NCBI RefSeq assembly: GCF_002307495.1
Contig: NZ_NTMR01000011.1
Coordinates: 62,001-126,000, forward strand
DNA: 64,000 nucleotides
Reading direction: 5' to 3'
Source of the DNA: Pseudomonas abyssi
GTDB lineage: Bacteria > Pseudomonadota > Gammaproteobacteria > Pseudomonadales > Pseudomonadaceae
Shown piece after piece: positions 52,288-63,489 of the stretch (position 1 is its first letter; every line of letters starts with the position of its first letter). The position numbers were made by a program, and so were the translations under genes. Under the pieces are notes generated by a model, which saw only the letters and a list, made by a program, of their open reading frames with translations, made no database searches and was not told the origin of the DNA.

Positions 52288-52470
52288 ATGGCTGTTCAGC
52301 AGAACAAAAAGTCCCGTTCCGCACGCGGCATGCGTCGTTCCCACGATGCGCTGTCCTCCGCTGCCTTGTCTGTCGACAAGACCACTGGTGAAACTCATCT
52401 TCGTCACCACGTTTCTCCTGACGGTTTCTACCGTGGTCGTCAGGTAGTGAACAAGGACAACGACGAATAA
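52288..52470 (+). CDS. rpmF: 50S ribosomal protein L32
   Basis: Sixty residues, [23 protein letters not shown], the typical proteobacterial L32; [22 protein letters not shown] follows. GGAGC lies 10-13 bases before the ATG. No four-cysteine zinc motif is present, as in other gammaproteobacteria. Between yceD and plsX. Confidence 0.97.
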   Translation: MAVQQNKKSRSARGMRRSHDALSSAALSVDKTTGETHLRHHVSPDGFYRGRQVVNKDNDE

Positions 52471-52473
52471 GTT

Positions 52474-53493
52474 TTGTCCGCGTCAATCCGCATAGCGATT
52501 GATGTGATGGGCGGGGACCGCGGTCCCCGCTGCATTGTCTCCGCTGCCCGGCGCAGCCTCTCTCTGTATCCCTCCCTGCATATCACTCTGGTTGGCGCTG
52601 CTGATTGCGTTGAACCGTTGCTGACACCTGCCGATCTCGCCTCCGGGCGGATTGTCTTGCGGCCTGCCCGTGAACAGATTCTTGCTGATGATCCGCCTGC
52701 CAGCGTACTGCGTGGCAAGCGTGATGCGTCCATGCGTGTCGCCTTGCAGCTGGTGCGCGATGCCGAGGTGGACGGCTGTCTGAGCGCCGGTAATACCGGG
52801 GCGCTGATGGTACTGGCGCGCTCGGTGCTGGGTACACTCGATGGTGTGCGGCGGCCGGCAATCATGGCGGCCCTGCCGGTGTCCGGTAAGCTCTGCCACG
52901 TACTGGATCTGGGCGCTAATGTCGACTGTCCGGCCGAGCAACTATTCGAGTTTGCGCTTATGGGCTCGGCTGCCGCTGCGCAGTTGAGCGGTAATCCGGC
53001 GCCGCGGGTGGCCTTGCTCAATATCGGCAGTGAAACCCACAAGGGCAACCGTCAGGTGCGTGATGCTGCCGCCTTGCTGGCGTCCTGTGCCCAGCTGAAT
53101 TACATCGGGCACATAGAGGGTGACGGGCTGTTTCGGGGTGAGGCTGATGTGGTGGTGTGTGACGGTTTTGTCGGTAATGTGCTGCTGAAGGCCAGCGAGG
53201 GTCTGGCTGGCTATCTGCAGGCCGAGTTGCGCGCGGCAGTGGCGGGTAGTCGTCTGCTACGCTGGCTGGCACCGCTGGTATTGCATGCGACGCGTGCCGT
53301 GCGCGAGCGCCACGATCCGGCGCGCTACAACGGGGCCAGCTTGCTCGGGTTGCGCGGTGTTGTGATGAAGAGCCATGGCGCGGCAGACGAGGCGGCCATG
53401 GTGGCGGCCATTGGACACACCATGCGCGCCTGCGAGGTGCGGCTGCCGGAGCGCATTGCCGGGTGTGTGCAGGAATATCGGGCTGGGCTGTGA
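52474..53493 (+). CDS. plsX: Phosphate acyltransferase PlsX
   Basis: Peripheral membrane enzyme that makes acyl-phosphate from acyl-ACP for phospholipid synthesis. It has 339 residues from a TTG at 52474, three bases after rpmF. The protein begins MSASIRIAIDVMGGDRGP, and AIDxMGGD is the PlsX hallmark; an internal Met would cut into it. SAGNTGALMVLA, LDLGAN and CDGFVGNV are further family motifs. A remnant MITE lies just after. Confidence 0.95.
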   Translation: MSASIRIAIDVMGGDRGPRCIVSAARRSLSLYPSLHITLVGAADCVEPLLTPADLASGRIVLRPAREQILADDPPASVLRGKRDASMRVALQLVRDAEVDGCLSAGNTGALMVLARSVLGTLDGVRRPAIMAALPVSGKLCHVLDLGANVDCPAEQLFEFALMGSAAAAQLSGNPAPRVALLNIGSETHKGNRQVRDAAALLASCAQLNYIGHIEGDGLFRGEADVVVCDGFVGNVLLKASEGLAGYLQAELRAAVAGSRLLRWLAPLVLHATRAVRERHDPARYNGASLLGLRGVVMKSHGAADEAAMVAAIGHTMRACEVRLPERIAGCVQEYRAGL

Positions 53494-53529
53494 CCTTGGT
53501 CGGGAGCGGCGCATCCAAAAAAACAGTTG

Positions 53530-53610
53530 GGGTCTGTTGCTGTTTTGTGCACCTGCTTGTTGCAGTCTGCAAGATCGCCCGTCAGGCGACAAAAAAACGC
53601 AGCGTGGTCC
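53530..53610. mobile_element. Left-end fragment of the MITE-like family between plsX and fabD
   Basis: GGGTCTGTTGCTGTTTTG and then TTGTTGCAGTCTGCAAGATCGCC and AACGCAGCGTGGTCCAG align, in order, with the left half of the 32733 element. There is no right end. It occupies half of the 158-base gap upstream of fabD. Confidence 0.6.
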
Positions 53611-53651
53611 AGCCCCTTAGCTCTGCAATCTTTTGATAACAGGATGATGAT

Positions 53652-54590
53652 ATGACGTATTCCCTCGGCTTTGTTTTTCCCGGTCAGGGGTCGCAGTCGG
53701 TTGGCATGCTTGGTGAGCTGGCTGAACAGCACGCCGTCATCAAGGATACCTTTGCCGAAGCCTCTGATGCATTGGGCTATGATCTGTGGGCGCTGAGCCA
53801 GAATGGTCCCGAAGCTGATTTGAATCGCACTGACCGCACGCAGCCGGCTATCCTGAGTGCATCGGTAGCGCTCTGGCGCCTATGGTGTGAGCAGTCTGCT
53901 GCACGCCCTGACTTTGTTGCGGGCCACAGCCTGGGTGAGTATTCGGCGCTGGTTGCCGCCGGTGTACTGCCGTTTGCCGAGGCTGTTCGCCTGGTTGAGC
54001 GTCGTGGCCAGCTGATGCAGCAGGCCGTCCCCGAAGGGCAGGGCAGCATGGCGGCGATTCTGGGCCTGGAAGATCAGCAGATCATTGATCTCTGCGCTGC
54101 AGCCTCTCAGGGTGAGGTGGTTAGCGCGGTGAACTTTAATGCGCCGGGGCAGGTCGTTATTGCCGGCCAGGTGGCGGCGGTTGAGCGTGCCATTGAAGGT
54201 TGCAAGGCCGCTGGTGCCAAGCGCGCGCTGCCACTGCCGGTCAGTGTGCCCTCGCACTGCGCACTGATGCAGCCAGCCGCCGAGCAGTTGGCGGACGACT
54301 TTGCTGCGCTGACCTGGCAGGCACCTGAAATTACCCTGGTGCAGAACGTGACGGCGCGTCCGGCGGCCGATCAGGCGGCGCTGCGTCAACTGCTGGTTGA
54401 GCAGCTCTACAGCCCGGTGCGCTGGGTTGAATCGGTGGTATATATGGCTGATCAGGGTGTGACTGATCTGGTCGAATGCGGTCCGGGCAAGGTGCTCGGT
54501 GGGCTGAACAAGCGTTGCGCCAAAGGCGTCAACAATCACAGCCTGGAAAGTGCTGCGGGTTTTGAGGCCTGTCGCGCACGGTTTGCTTGA
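53652..54590 (+). CDS. fabD: Malonyl-CoA:ACP transacylase FabD
   Basis: Loads malonate from CoA to ACP for fatty-acid elongation. It has 312 residues. FPGQGSQSVGM near the N-terminus and GHSLGEYSA with the nucleophile Ser93 are intact, with the partner histidine in VSVPSHCALM. It precedes fabG by 10 bases; the fab cluster has the order of E. coli. Confidence 0.96.
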   Translation: MTYSLGFVFPGQGSQSVGMLGELAEQHAVIKDTFAEASDALGYDLWALSQNGPEADLNRTDRTQPAILSASVALWRLWCEQSAARPDFVAGHSLGEYSALVAAGVLPFAEAVRLVERRGQLMQQAVPEGQGSMAAILGLEDQQIIDLCAAASQGEVVSAVNFNAPGQVVIAGQVAAVERAIEGCKAAGAKRALPLPVSVPSHCALMQPAAEQLADDFAALTWQAPEITLVQNVTARPAADQAALRQLLVEQLYSPVRWVESVVYMADQGVTDLVECGPGKVLGGLNKRCAKGVNNHSLESAAGFEACRARFA

Positions 54591-54600
54591 GGAGCAGGAC

Positions 54601-55341
54601 ATGAGTCTGGAAGGAAAGGTAGCGCTGGTCACCGGCGCGAGCAGAGGCATTGGGCAGGCGATTGCTCACGCGCTGGCAGCGCAGGGTGCCGTCGTTGTAG
54701 GGACAGCAACCAGTGATCAGGGCGCCCAGGCAATTGGCGAAAAGCTGGCGGCTGCAGGCTACAAGGGCACCGGCATGAAGCTGGATGTACGTGACCCTGA
54801 GTCGATTGCAGCCGTGCTGGCTGCGATCACGGAGAGCTACGGTGCGCCGGCGATCCTGGTCAACAACGCGGGTATTACTGCCGATAACCTGTTGATGCGC
54901 ATGAAAGATGATGAGTGGGATGACGTCATCGGCACCAACCTGAGCTCGGTCTACCGTTTGTCCAAGGCTGTCCTGCGGGGCATGACCAAGGGCCGCTGGG
55001 GGCGTATCATCAACATCAGTTCGGTAGTCGGTGGCATGGGTAATGCCGGTCAGTCCAACTACGCGGCAGCCAAGGCGGGTATGGAAGGTTTTACCCGTGC
55101 ACTGGCCCGTGAAGTCGGATCCCGCGCCATTACTGTGAACGCGGTTGCGCCTGGCTTTATTGACACCGACATGACGCGTGCGCTTAATGACAGCCAGCGT
55201 TCGGTCATGCTGGAGCAGATTCCACTGGCGCGCCTGGGGCAGGCTGAGGAAATCGCAGCAGCAGTTGCTTTCCTGGCGAGCGAAAGTGCGGGCTACATTA
55301 CCGGTGCTACACTGCCGGTCAACGGTGGCATGTATATGTAA
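54601..55341 (+). CDS. fabG: 3-oxoacyl-ACP reductase FabG
   Basis: NADPH-dependent short-chain reductase, 246 residues. The nucleotide-binding TGASRGIG (about 11-18), NNAG, and the Ser/Tyr/Lys set (INISSVVGG, Tyr154, Lys158 in SNYAAAKAG) are intact. GAGGAGC lies 7 bases before the ATG. The ending GATLPVNGGMYM is typical of FabG. Confidence 0.96.
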   Translation: MSLEGKVALVTGASRGIGQAIAHALAAQGAVVVGTATSDQGAQAIGEKLAAAGYKGTGMKLDVRDPESIAAVLAAITESYGAPAILVNNAGITADNLLMRMKDDEWDDVIGTNLSSVYRLSKAVLRGMTKGRWGRIINISSVVGGMGNAGQSNYAAAKAGMEGFTRALAREVGSRAITVNAVAPGFIDTDMTRALNDSQRSVMLEQIPLARLGQAEEIAAAVAFLASESAGYITGATLPVNGGMYM

Positions 55342-55437
55342 CTGGCTGCCGCCGGTGGCACAGCTGTCGGCGGTGACGAGTTTCAATAGGTGGAAGCCGC
55401 AGGCTTTGACCTCATTTGCGTCAGATACGATTCACGC

Positions 55438-55465
55438 TTGAAACCAAGAGAATTGTTTCTATAAA
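55438..55465 (+). promoter_or_regulatory. Promoter of acpP
   Basis: TTGAAA (55438-55443), 16 bases, TATAAA (55460-55465), about 50 bases before acpP. Separate promoters for the highly expressed acpP are usual. Confidence 0.7.
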
Positions 55466-55515
55466 CTACCCGCAGTCCGGCTTCTCGGAACTGCAAATAG
55501 GAGTGAGAACAAGGT

Positions 55516-55752
55516 ATGAGTACCATCGAAGAACGCGTCAAGAAAATCGTTGCCGAGCAGCTCGGTGTCAAAGAAGAAGAAGTCACCAACAGCGCTTCTT
55601 TCGTTGAAGATCTTGGCGCTGACTCCCTGGACACCGTTGAGCTGGTGATGGCTCTCGAAGAAGAATTCGAGACCGAGATTCCGGATGAAGAAGCCGAGAA
55701 GATCACCACCGTTCAGGAAGCCATCGACTACGTGAATGCTCACCAGAAGTAA
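55516..55752 (+). CDS. acpP: Acyl carrier protein
   Basis: Seventy-eight-residue acidic carrier of acyl chains. The phosphopantetheine site is Ser37 in [19 protein letters not shown], almost invariant. GGAGTG lies 10 bases before the ATG. It has its own promoter and terminator, which fits its very high expression. Confidence 0.98.
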   Translation: MSTIEERVKKIVAEQLGVKEEEVTNSASFVEDLGADSLDTVELVMALEEEFETEIPDEEAEKITTVQEAIDYVNAHQK

Positions 55753-55776
55753 TCACGTCGCTTGCTGACATAAAAA

Positions 55777-55808
55777 GCCGCAGTGCCTCACGGACCTGCG
55801 GCTTTTTT
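55777..55808 (+). terminator. Terminator after acpP
   Basis: GCCGCAG/CTGCGGC stem (55777-55783 and 55796-55802) with a 12-base loop and TTTTTT, 25 bases after the acpP stop. Confidence 0.9.
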
Positions 55809-55963
55809 GTGTCTGCGTGTTTTGGCCGGGCGCAGCAGAGCCGGCCGGCTTGTTGATGGGCGCCGGCCTGTCTTGCCGCTGTCGTCGTTTGCGTCGACAA
55901 TAGGGCAGTTTCGCGGCCGGTGCCGGCTGTCGTGATGTTCAAGCGTTTAATAAGGAGTGTGCC

Positions 55964-57205
55964 GTGTCGCGCAGACGCGTGGTAGTAACTGGTCTGGGAA
56001 TGTTGTCTCCCCTGGGTAATACGGTCGAAAGCAGTTGGCAGGCCGCGCTGGCGGGCAAGAGTGGTATCGGCCCGATCGAGCATATGGATGTCAGTGCCTT
56101 TTCTACCCGTATTGGCGGCTCAGTACGCGACTTCGAGGTTGAGCTGTACATGGCGGCCAAGGAAGCGCGTAAGCTGGATCTGTTCATTCAGTACGGTCTG
56201 GCGGCCTGTATCCAGGCCATCAAGGATTCCGGTCTGGAAATCTCCGACCAGAACCGTGATCGCATCGGCGTGGTGATGGGCTCGGGTATTGGCGGTTTGA
56301 CCAATATCGAGAAGAACCACGAGCAGTTGCTGAGCAGCGGCCCGCGCCGGATTTCGCCTTTCTTTGTGCCAGGGTCGATCATCAACATGGTCGCGGGTTA
56401 CCTCTCCATCCAGTATGGTTTGCAGGGACCCAACTATGCACTGACCACGGCATGCACTACGGGTACGCACAGCATCGGCATGGCTGCGCGCAATATCGCC
56501 TACGGCGAAGCCGACATGATGGTCGCTGGCGGTTCTGAAATGGCCACCACCGGCCTGGGTCTGGGCGGCTTCAGCGCGGCGCGTGCCATGTCCACCCGCA
56601 ATGATGACCCGCAGGGTGCCAGTCGCCCCTGGGATCGTGACCGCGATGGCTTTGTCCTGTCCGACGGTGCCGGCGCCATGCTGCTGGAAGAGTATGAGCA
56701 CGCCAAGGCGCGCGGTGCGACCATTTACGCCGAGCTGGTCGGCTTCGGCATGAGCGGCGATGCCTATCACATGACCGCACCACCGGAAGACGGTCGTGGC
56801 GGCGCCAAGTGTATGGACAACGCTCTCAAGGACGCTGGCCTGAATCCGGACGAGGTGGATTACATCAACGCCCACGGGACGTCGACTCCCGCCGGCGATG
56901 TTGCCGAGACGCGTGCAGTCAAGAGCGTATTCGGTGCCCATGCCAGCGAACTGGCGATCAGTTCGACCAAGTCCATGACCGGTCATCTGCTCGGTGCTGC
57001 CGGCGCCGTCGAGGCCGTGTTCAGTGTGCTGGCGCTGCGTGATCAGGTTGCTCCGCCGACCATCAACCTGGACAACCCCGACGAGGATTGCGATCTGAAC
57101 TATGTTCCGCATCAGGCGCAGCAGCGCGAGCTGAATGTGGTGCTGTCCAACTCCTTCGGTTTTGGTGGCACCAACGGCAGCCTGGTATTCCGTCGCTGCG
57201 AATGA
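55964..57205 (+). CDS. fabF: Beta-ketoacyl-ACP synthase II FabF
   Basis: Condensing enzyme that elongates acyl-ACP with malonyl-ACP, including palmitoleate to vaccenate. It has 413 residues from a GTG at 55964 with AAGGAG upstream. Cys164 ([10 protein letters not shown]) is the nucleophile; histidines in NAHGTSTP and [12 protein letters not shown] complete the triad. It overlaps pabC (ATGA). A terminator separates it from acpP. Confidence 0.96.
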   Translation: MSRRRVVVTGLGMLSPLGNTVESSWQAALAGKSGIGPIEHMDVSAFSTRIGGSVRDFEVELYMAAKEARKLDLFIQYGLAACIQAIKDSGLEISDQNRDRIGVVMGSGIGGLTNIEKNHEQLLSSGPRRISPFFVPGSIINMVAGYLSIQYGLQGPNYALTTACTTGTHSIGMAARNIAYGEADMMVAGGSEMATTGLGLGGFSAARAMSTRNDDPQGASRPWDRDRDGFVLSDGAGAMLLEEYEHAKARGATIYAELVGFGMSGDAYHMTAPPEDGRGGAKCMDNALKDAGLNPDEVDYINAHGTSTPAGDVAETRAVKSVFGAHASELAISSTKSMTGHLLGAAGAVEAVFSVLALRDQVAPPTINLDNPDEDCDLNYVPHQAQQRELNVVLSNSFGFGGTNGSLVFRRCE

Positions 57206-58031
57206 CGGGGGTCGGCAAAGTAGCGGGCTGGACCCAGGTCAATGGCGAGCTGGCTGACAGCTTGCCCCTGAGTGACCGGGGGCTGGCCTACGGTGACGGC
57301 CTGTTCGAGACGTTGCGGGTGGTTGGCGGGCGCATGCCGTTGTTGACGCGTCACCTGCAGCGTCTGCAACGTGGCTGCGCGGCCTTGTCGCTGTCTGTTG
57401 ATCTGGCGTTGATCGAGGCAGAACTGGTGGCTGCGGCCGCAAGGCTGGGTGAGGGCGTGTTGAAGCTGACACTGACACGTGGTTCCGGCCCGCGCGGTTA
57501 CGCACCGCCAGCGCAGTCGACGCCCAGTCGCATTCTCTCCGCTGCGCCGCTAGCGGCTACCGATCCCCGTCGTCGCGATGGTATCGCACTCTTTCCCTGC
57601 CGCACCCGATTGTCCGAGCAGCCGTTGCTGGCGGGGCTCAAACACCTCAATCGGCTGGACCAGGTATTGGCGCGCGGCGAGTGGCAGAGCACGGAGTTTG
57701 CCGAAGGGCTGGTCTGTGACCAGCAGGGACGGCCGGTCGAGTGCACCATGAGCAATCTGCTGGTCTGGCGCGATGGCGGCTGGATTACGCCGTCGTTGGA
57801 CCATTGCGGTGTGCGCGGTGTCATGCGTGACTATCTGCTCGATACGCTGACGGCGCAGGGCGTGCCGGCTGAAGAGCGGGTTATGGATATGGATATGCTG
57901 TACAGTGCGCAGGAAGTCTGCTGCTGCAACAGCCTGATTGGAGTCTGGCCGGTGGTGCGGCTGGGCGAGCGGAGCTGGCCGGTAGGGCCACAGACCCGCC
58001 TCCTGCAAACCCTGGCAGAACAGGTTTATCA

Positions 58032-58035
<4 letters not shown>
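57202..58035 (+). CDS. pabC: Aminodeoxychorismate lyase PabC
   Basis: PLP enzyme that splits 4-amino-4-deoxychorismate to p-aminobenzoate and pyruvate for folate. It has 277 residues, class IV aminotransferase fold. [16 protein letters not shown] near the N-terminus; the Schiff-base lysine should be Lys147 in [16 protein letters not shown] overlap with fabF and GTGA overlap with mltG show coupling. Confidence 0.92.
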
Positions 58036-60704
<2,669 letters not shown>

Positions 60705-60742
60705 CCTTCCAGCCATTGCCTGATACCAAAAAGGAATAACAG

Positions 60743-61099
60743 ATGACCACCCCTGCTGCTCCGGGTCCGCGTAACGGCATTCTGTCGCTGACCATCAAGG
60801 ACAAGTCTGTGCTGTACGCGGCGTACATGCCGTTCGTCAAGCACGGTGGGTTGTTCATCCCGACCAACAAAAGCTACCGCCTGGGTGATGAAGTCTTCAT
60901 GTTGCTTAACCTGATGGAAGAGCCAGAGAAGATTCCGGTTGCCGGCAAGGTCATCTGGGTGACCCCCAAGGGCGCTCAAGGTAACCGCGCTGCGGGCATC
61001 GGCGTGCAGTTCAGTGACCAGGACAATACCGCCCGCAGCAAGATCGAAACCTATCTGGCCGGCGCGCTGCAGTCGGACCGCCCGACCCACACCATGTAG
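60743..61099 (+). CDS. pilZ: Type IV pilus biogenesis protein PilZ
   Basis: Founding PilZ-domain protein, 118 residues, needed for type IV pili with PilF. The sequence NGILSLTIKDKSVLYAAYMPF and PTNKSYRLGDEVFMLLNLM is almost identical to P. aeruginosa PilZ as I remember it. It lacks the RxxxR motif, so it does not bind c-di-GMP. Position after holB is conserved in Pseudomonas and Xanthomonas. Other pilus genes are not in this window. Confidence 0.96.
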   Translation: MTTPAAPGPRNGILSLTIKDKSVLYAAYMPFVKHGGLFIPTNKSYRLGDEVFMLLNLMEEPEKIPVAGKVIWVTPKGAQGNRAAGIGVQFSDQDNTARSKIETYLAGALQSDRPTHTM

Positions 61100-61104
61100 T
61101 TGTT

Positions 61105-61884
61105 ATGCTGATTGACTCGCACTGCCATCTTGATCGCCTTGATCTGACTCCCTACGACGGTTCCCTTGATGCCCTGCTGGATGCTGCCCGTACGCGCGGC
61201 GTCGGCAAGTTTCTGTGCATTGGCGTGGACGCCAACAATGCCGCCACCGTTCAGCAACTGGCTGATGCACACGCCGATGTCTTCTGCAGCGTCGGCGTGC
61301 ATCCGCTCGACCTGAAGGATGGACGAGCAACAGACCTGGCCTGGCTGCTGGACCAGTTAACGCACCCGCGTACCGTGGCCATCGGTGAGACCGGGCTGGA
61401 TTATCACTATGAGTCGGAGCTGGCTGAACAGCAGAAGGCGTCTTTTGCCATTCATCTGCAGGCGGCTCGGGAAACCGGCAAGCCCGTGGTGATCCACACC
61501 CGCGCTGCCCGTCAGGACACCCTGGACATGCTGCGCGAAGCCGATCTGGCCAATGCCGGTGTGTTGCATTGCTTTACCGAAGACTGGCCCATGGCTCGTG
61601 CTGCGCTGGATATGGGCTACTACATCTCGCTCTCGGGTATCGTTACCTTCCGCAATGCCGACGCGCTGCGTGAGGTCGCCCGGCAGGTGCCGGCTGACCG
61701 CCTGCTGGTCGAAACCGACTCACCTTATCTCGCCCCTGTACCGCATCGTGGCAAGCCCAATGAGCCGCAGTACGTTTGCGAGGTGGCGGCGTTTCTCGCC
61801 GAGCTGCGCGGCGAACCCCTGGAGCAGTTGCAGCAGCAGACCACGGATAACTTTCATCGACTGTTTCCGCTGGCTGCTGGTTGA
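61105..61884 (+). CDS. TatD-family metal-dependent hydrolase
   Basis: A 259-residue member of the TatD/YcfH group of metal-dependent DNases. Metal ligands: MLIDSHCHLD, GETGLDYHY (Glu), VIHTRAA, and TDSPYLAPVPHRGKPN. Function in pseudomonads is not proven. Five bases after pilZ. E. coli ycfH likewise follows holB. Confidence 0.93.
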   Translation: MLIDSHCHLDRLDLTPYDGSLDALLDAARTRGVGKFLCIGVDANNAATVQQLADAHADVFCSVGVHPLDLKDGRATDLAWLLDQLTHPRTVAIGETGLDYHYESELAEQQKASFAIHLQAARETGKPVVIHTRAARQDTLDMLREADLANAGVLHCFTEDWPMARAALDMGYYISLSGIVTFRNADALREVARQVPADRLLVETDSPYLAPVPHRGKPNEPQYVCEVAAFLAELRGEPLEQLQQQTTDNFHRLFPLAAG

Positions 61885-61933
61885 TCACAACCGGGTCCAT
61901 GCTCGTCGCGTTCACCTATCCTTTCGACAGCAC

Positions 61934-62050
61934 AAAAAAAACCCGAATTCTGGGGGATGAATTCGGGCCAAGACCATTAGGAGTGATACAGAGGCAGGAC
62001 AGAGCCCGCCCGTTCAGGAATGACACTTGGGGGGTATGTCATTCCTGATA
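61934..62050 (-). ncRNA. rgsA: Candidate small RNA RgsA (P16)
   Basis: About 117 bases transcribed on the minus strand between the tatD-like gene and the aminotransferase gene. The 5' hairpin is a perfect 12-bp stem TCAGGAATGACA/TGTCATTCCTGA (62014-62025 and 62037-62048); the 3' end is a 9-bp stem CCCGAATTC/GAATTCGGG (61942-61967) followed by eight T, a complete terminator. The -10 element is CAATACT on that strand (62056-62062), close to the sigma-S type CTATACT. RgsA lies at the tatD-like locus in P. aeruginosa and is RpoS- and Gac-linked, so position and layout agree. I could not align it to a reference. Confidence 0.75.
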
Positions 62051-62055
62051 GCTTC

Positions 62056-62062
62056 AGTATTG
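62056..62062 (-). promoter_or_regulatory. -10 element for the RgsA-like RNA
   Basis: CAATACT on the minus strand, seven bases before the predicted RNA start. It fits the sigma-S preference (CTATACT); no obvious -35 hexamer is seen, as is common for sigma-S promoters. Confidence 0.55.
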
Positions 62063-62132
62063 TCGAAATTGTCCGGCTTTCCACCGCGCTTTGCCGCTTT
62101 TATAAACTGATTTGGAATACGCTCGACCCAGC

Positions 62133-63296
62133 TTATCGTGAAGGGTTGTTATTGCTTGTTTGGTTGATCAATTCGGCCAGTCGTGCCAGTGCGCTTTCCA
62201 GTGTCGACTGCGGTGTGTAGAAGTGCGGCGACCAGCGAATGCCGCCACCGCGCAGCGCACAGACAACCCCCCGATCCATCAATGCCTTGTGCAGTGCCTT
62301 GTGGTCTTGGCCGGCTACTGAAAAGGTGATGATGCCCGAGCGGCGCCCAGGGCGCATGTCGCTCAGTACCTGGACTCCAGGCAAGGCTTGCAGGCGCTCA
62401 GCCAGCAAGCAGATACGCGCGTCCAGCTGTGCGGCAACCCACGGCATGTCGGCTTCGAGCAACAGCGACAGGCTGGCCGACATGGCCTGCTGGGCCAGGG
62501 TATTCGGACTGCCAGCCTCGAACCGGCGGGCTGAGCGGGCAGGGTGCCAGTCGCTGCGGTCGTAGTCGCCGATGGCCTCGACCATATGCCAGCCGTGCTG
62601 GGTTAGCTGCAACTGGTCGCGGACTCTGGCATGGCAGAAGAACACGCCCAGCCCCTCCGGCGCCAGTAGCCACTTGTGCCCGTCGGCCATAGCGAAATCG
62701 CAATCGATCTGCTGAACGTCAAATGGCTGCGCGCCGAGGGTCTGGATGGCATCGACGCAGAACAGCACGCCGCGCGCGCGGCAGGCGGTGCCCAACTGTT
62801 GCAGATCCAGCCGCAGGCCGGTGCCGTACTGTACCGAGCTGATGCTCAGTAGCCGGGTGCGAGGCCCCATGGCGTCGATCAGCGCCTGCTCGGGCTCGCT
62901 TCCCAGGTCAACGGCAATGACCTCTACTCCCCGACCGGCAAGGGCTTCCCAGGGCAGGCGGTTGGACGGGAATTCCTGATTGCTGATGATGACCTGGTCG
63001 CCGGGCTGCCAGTCCACGCCTTGGGCAACGAATGAAAGTGCCTCGGAGGTATTCTTGACCAGGGCAATATCGTCACTGTGCGGTGCATTCAGCAGGGTGC
63101 GCAGCTGATCGCGCAGCTGGCGTTCGCCGCGGCTCCAGCGAGGGTAATCCTGCGCGCCCTGTTGCAGGTTCTCGCTGGCGAAGGCGCTGACGGCCTCGGC
63201 AGCGCGTTTGGGCCAGGGCGCGACAGCCGCGTGGTTGAGATAGCAGAGGCCGTTTGCCTGCGGAAATTCCGCTTGCCAGCGGTGGTCATCAATCAT
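62133..63296 (-). CDS. Class V aminotransferase-fold protein
   Basis: A 387-residue PLP-dependent enzyme of the cysteine-desulfurase/kynureninase-like group. It begins MIDDHRWQAEFPQANGLCYLNHAAVAPWP. The PLP lysine is Lys208 in ADGHKWLLAPEGLG; the pyridine-binding aspartate is in VDAIQTLGA. The C-terminal domain has GGGIRWSPHFYTP. No active-site cysteine loop of the IscS kind is evident, so a desulfurase role is uncertain, and isopenicillin-N-epimerase-like or selenocysteine-lyase-like alternatives remain. It diverges from the TetR gene. Confidence 0.82.
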   Translation of the reverse strand: MIDDHRWQAEFPQANGLCYLNHAAVAPWPKRAAEAVSAFASENLQQGAQDYPRWSRGERQLRDQLRTLLNAPHSDDIALVKNTSEALSFVAQGVDWQPGDQVIISNQEFPSNRLPWEALAGRGVEVIAVDLGSEPEQALIDAMGPRTRLLSISSVQYGTGLRLDLQQLGTACRARGVLFCVDAIQTLGAQPFDVQQIDCDFAMADGHKWLLAPEGLGVFFCHARVRDQLQLTQHGWHMVEAIGDYDRSDWHPARSARRFEAGSPNTLAQQAMSASLSLLLEADMPWVAAQLDARICLLAERLQALPGVQVLSDMRPGRRSGIITFSVAGQDHKALHKALMDRGVVCALRGGGIRWSPHFYTPQSTLESALARLAELINQTSNNNPSR

Positions 63297-63426
63297 ACGA
63301 GGCTCCCGGTGTCATTTCTGCCAATGTCCGGACTCCTGGTACCAAAGGGCTCCCCAGGTCCGCCAAATGGCCTTGCAAAGCCTATTTAGACACAGTTGAA
63401 CTGGATAGTCAGCTTGTAAGCAAATA

Positions 63427-63471
63427 TGGGCACAGGGTCATCACTTTGGCATAATGATGCACTTTGCCAAA
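63427..63471 (+). promoter_or_regulatory. Candidate promoter and operator of the TetR gene
   Basis: TGGGCA (63427-63432), 17 bases, CATAAT (63450-63455) form a moderate sigma-70 pattern. An inverted repeat TTTGGCA-N13-TGCCAAA (63445-63451 and 63465-63471) covers the -10 element and the likely start, a usual place for a TetR autorepressor site. Confidence 0.5.
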
Positions 63472-63489
63472 TTGAATCCGGGTAGCTTA

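Noticed and set aside
60743-61099. c-di-GMP receptor role for the PilZ protein
   Set aside because: It lacks the RxxxR motif; the founding PilZ does not bind c-di-GMP.
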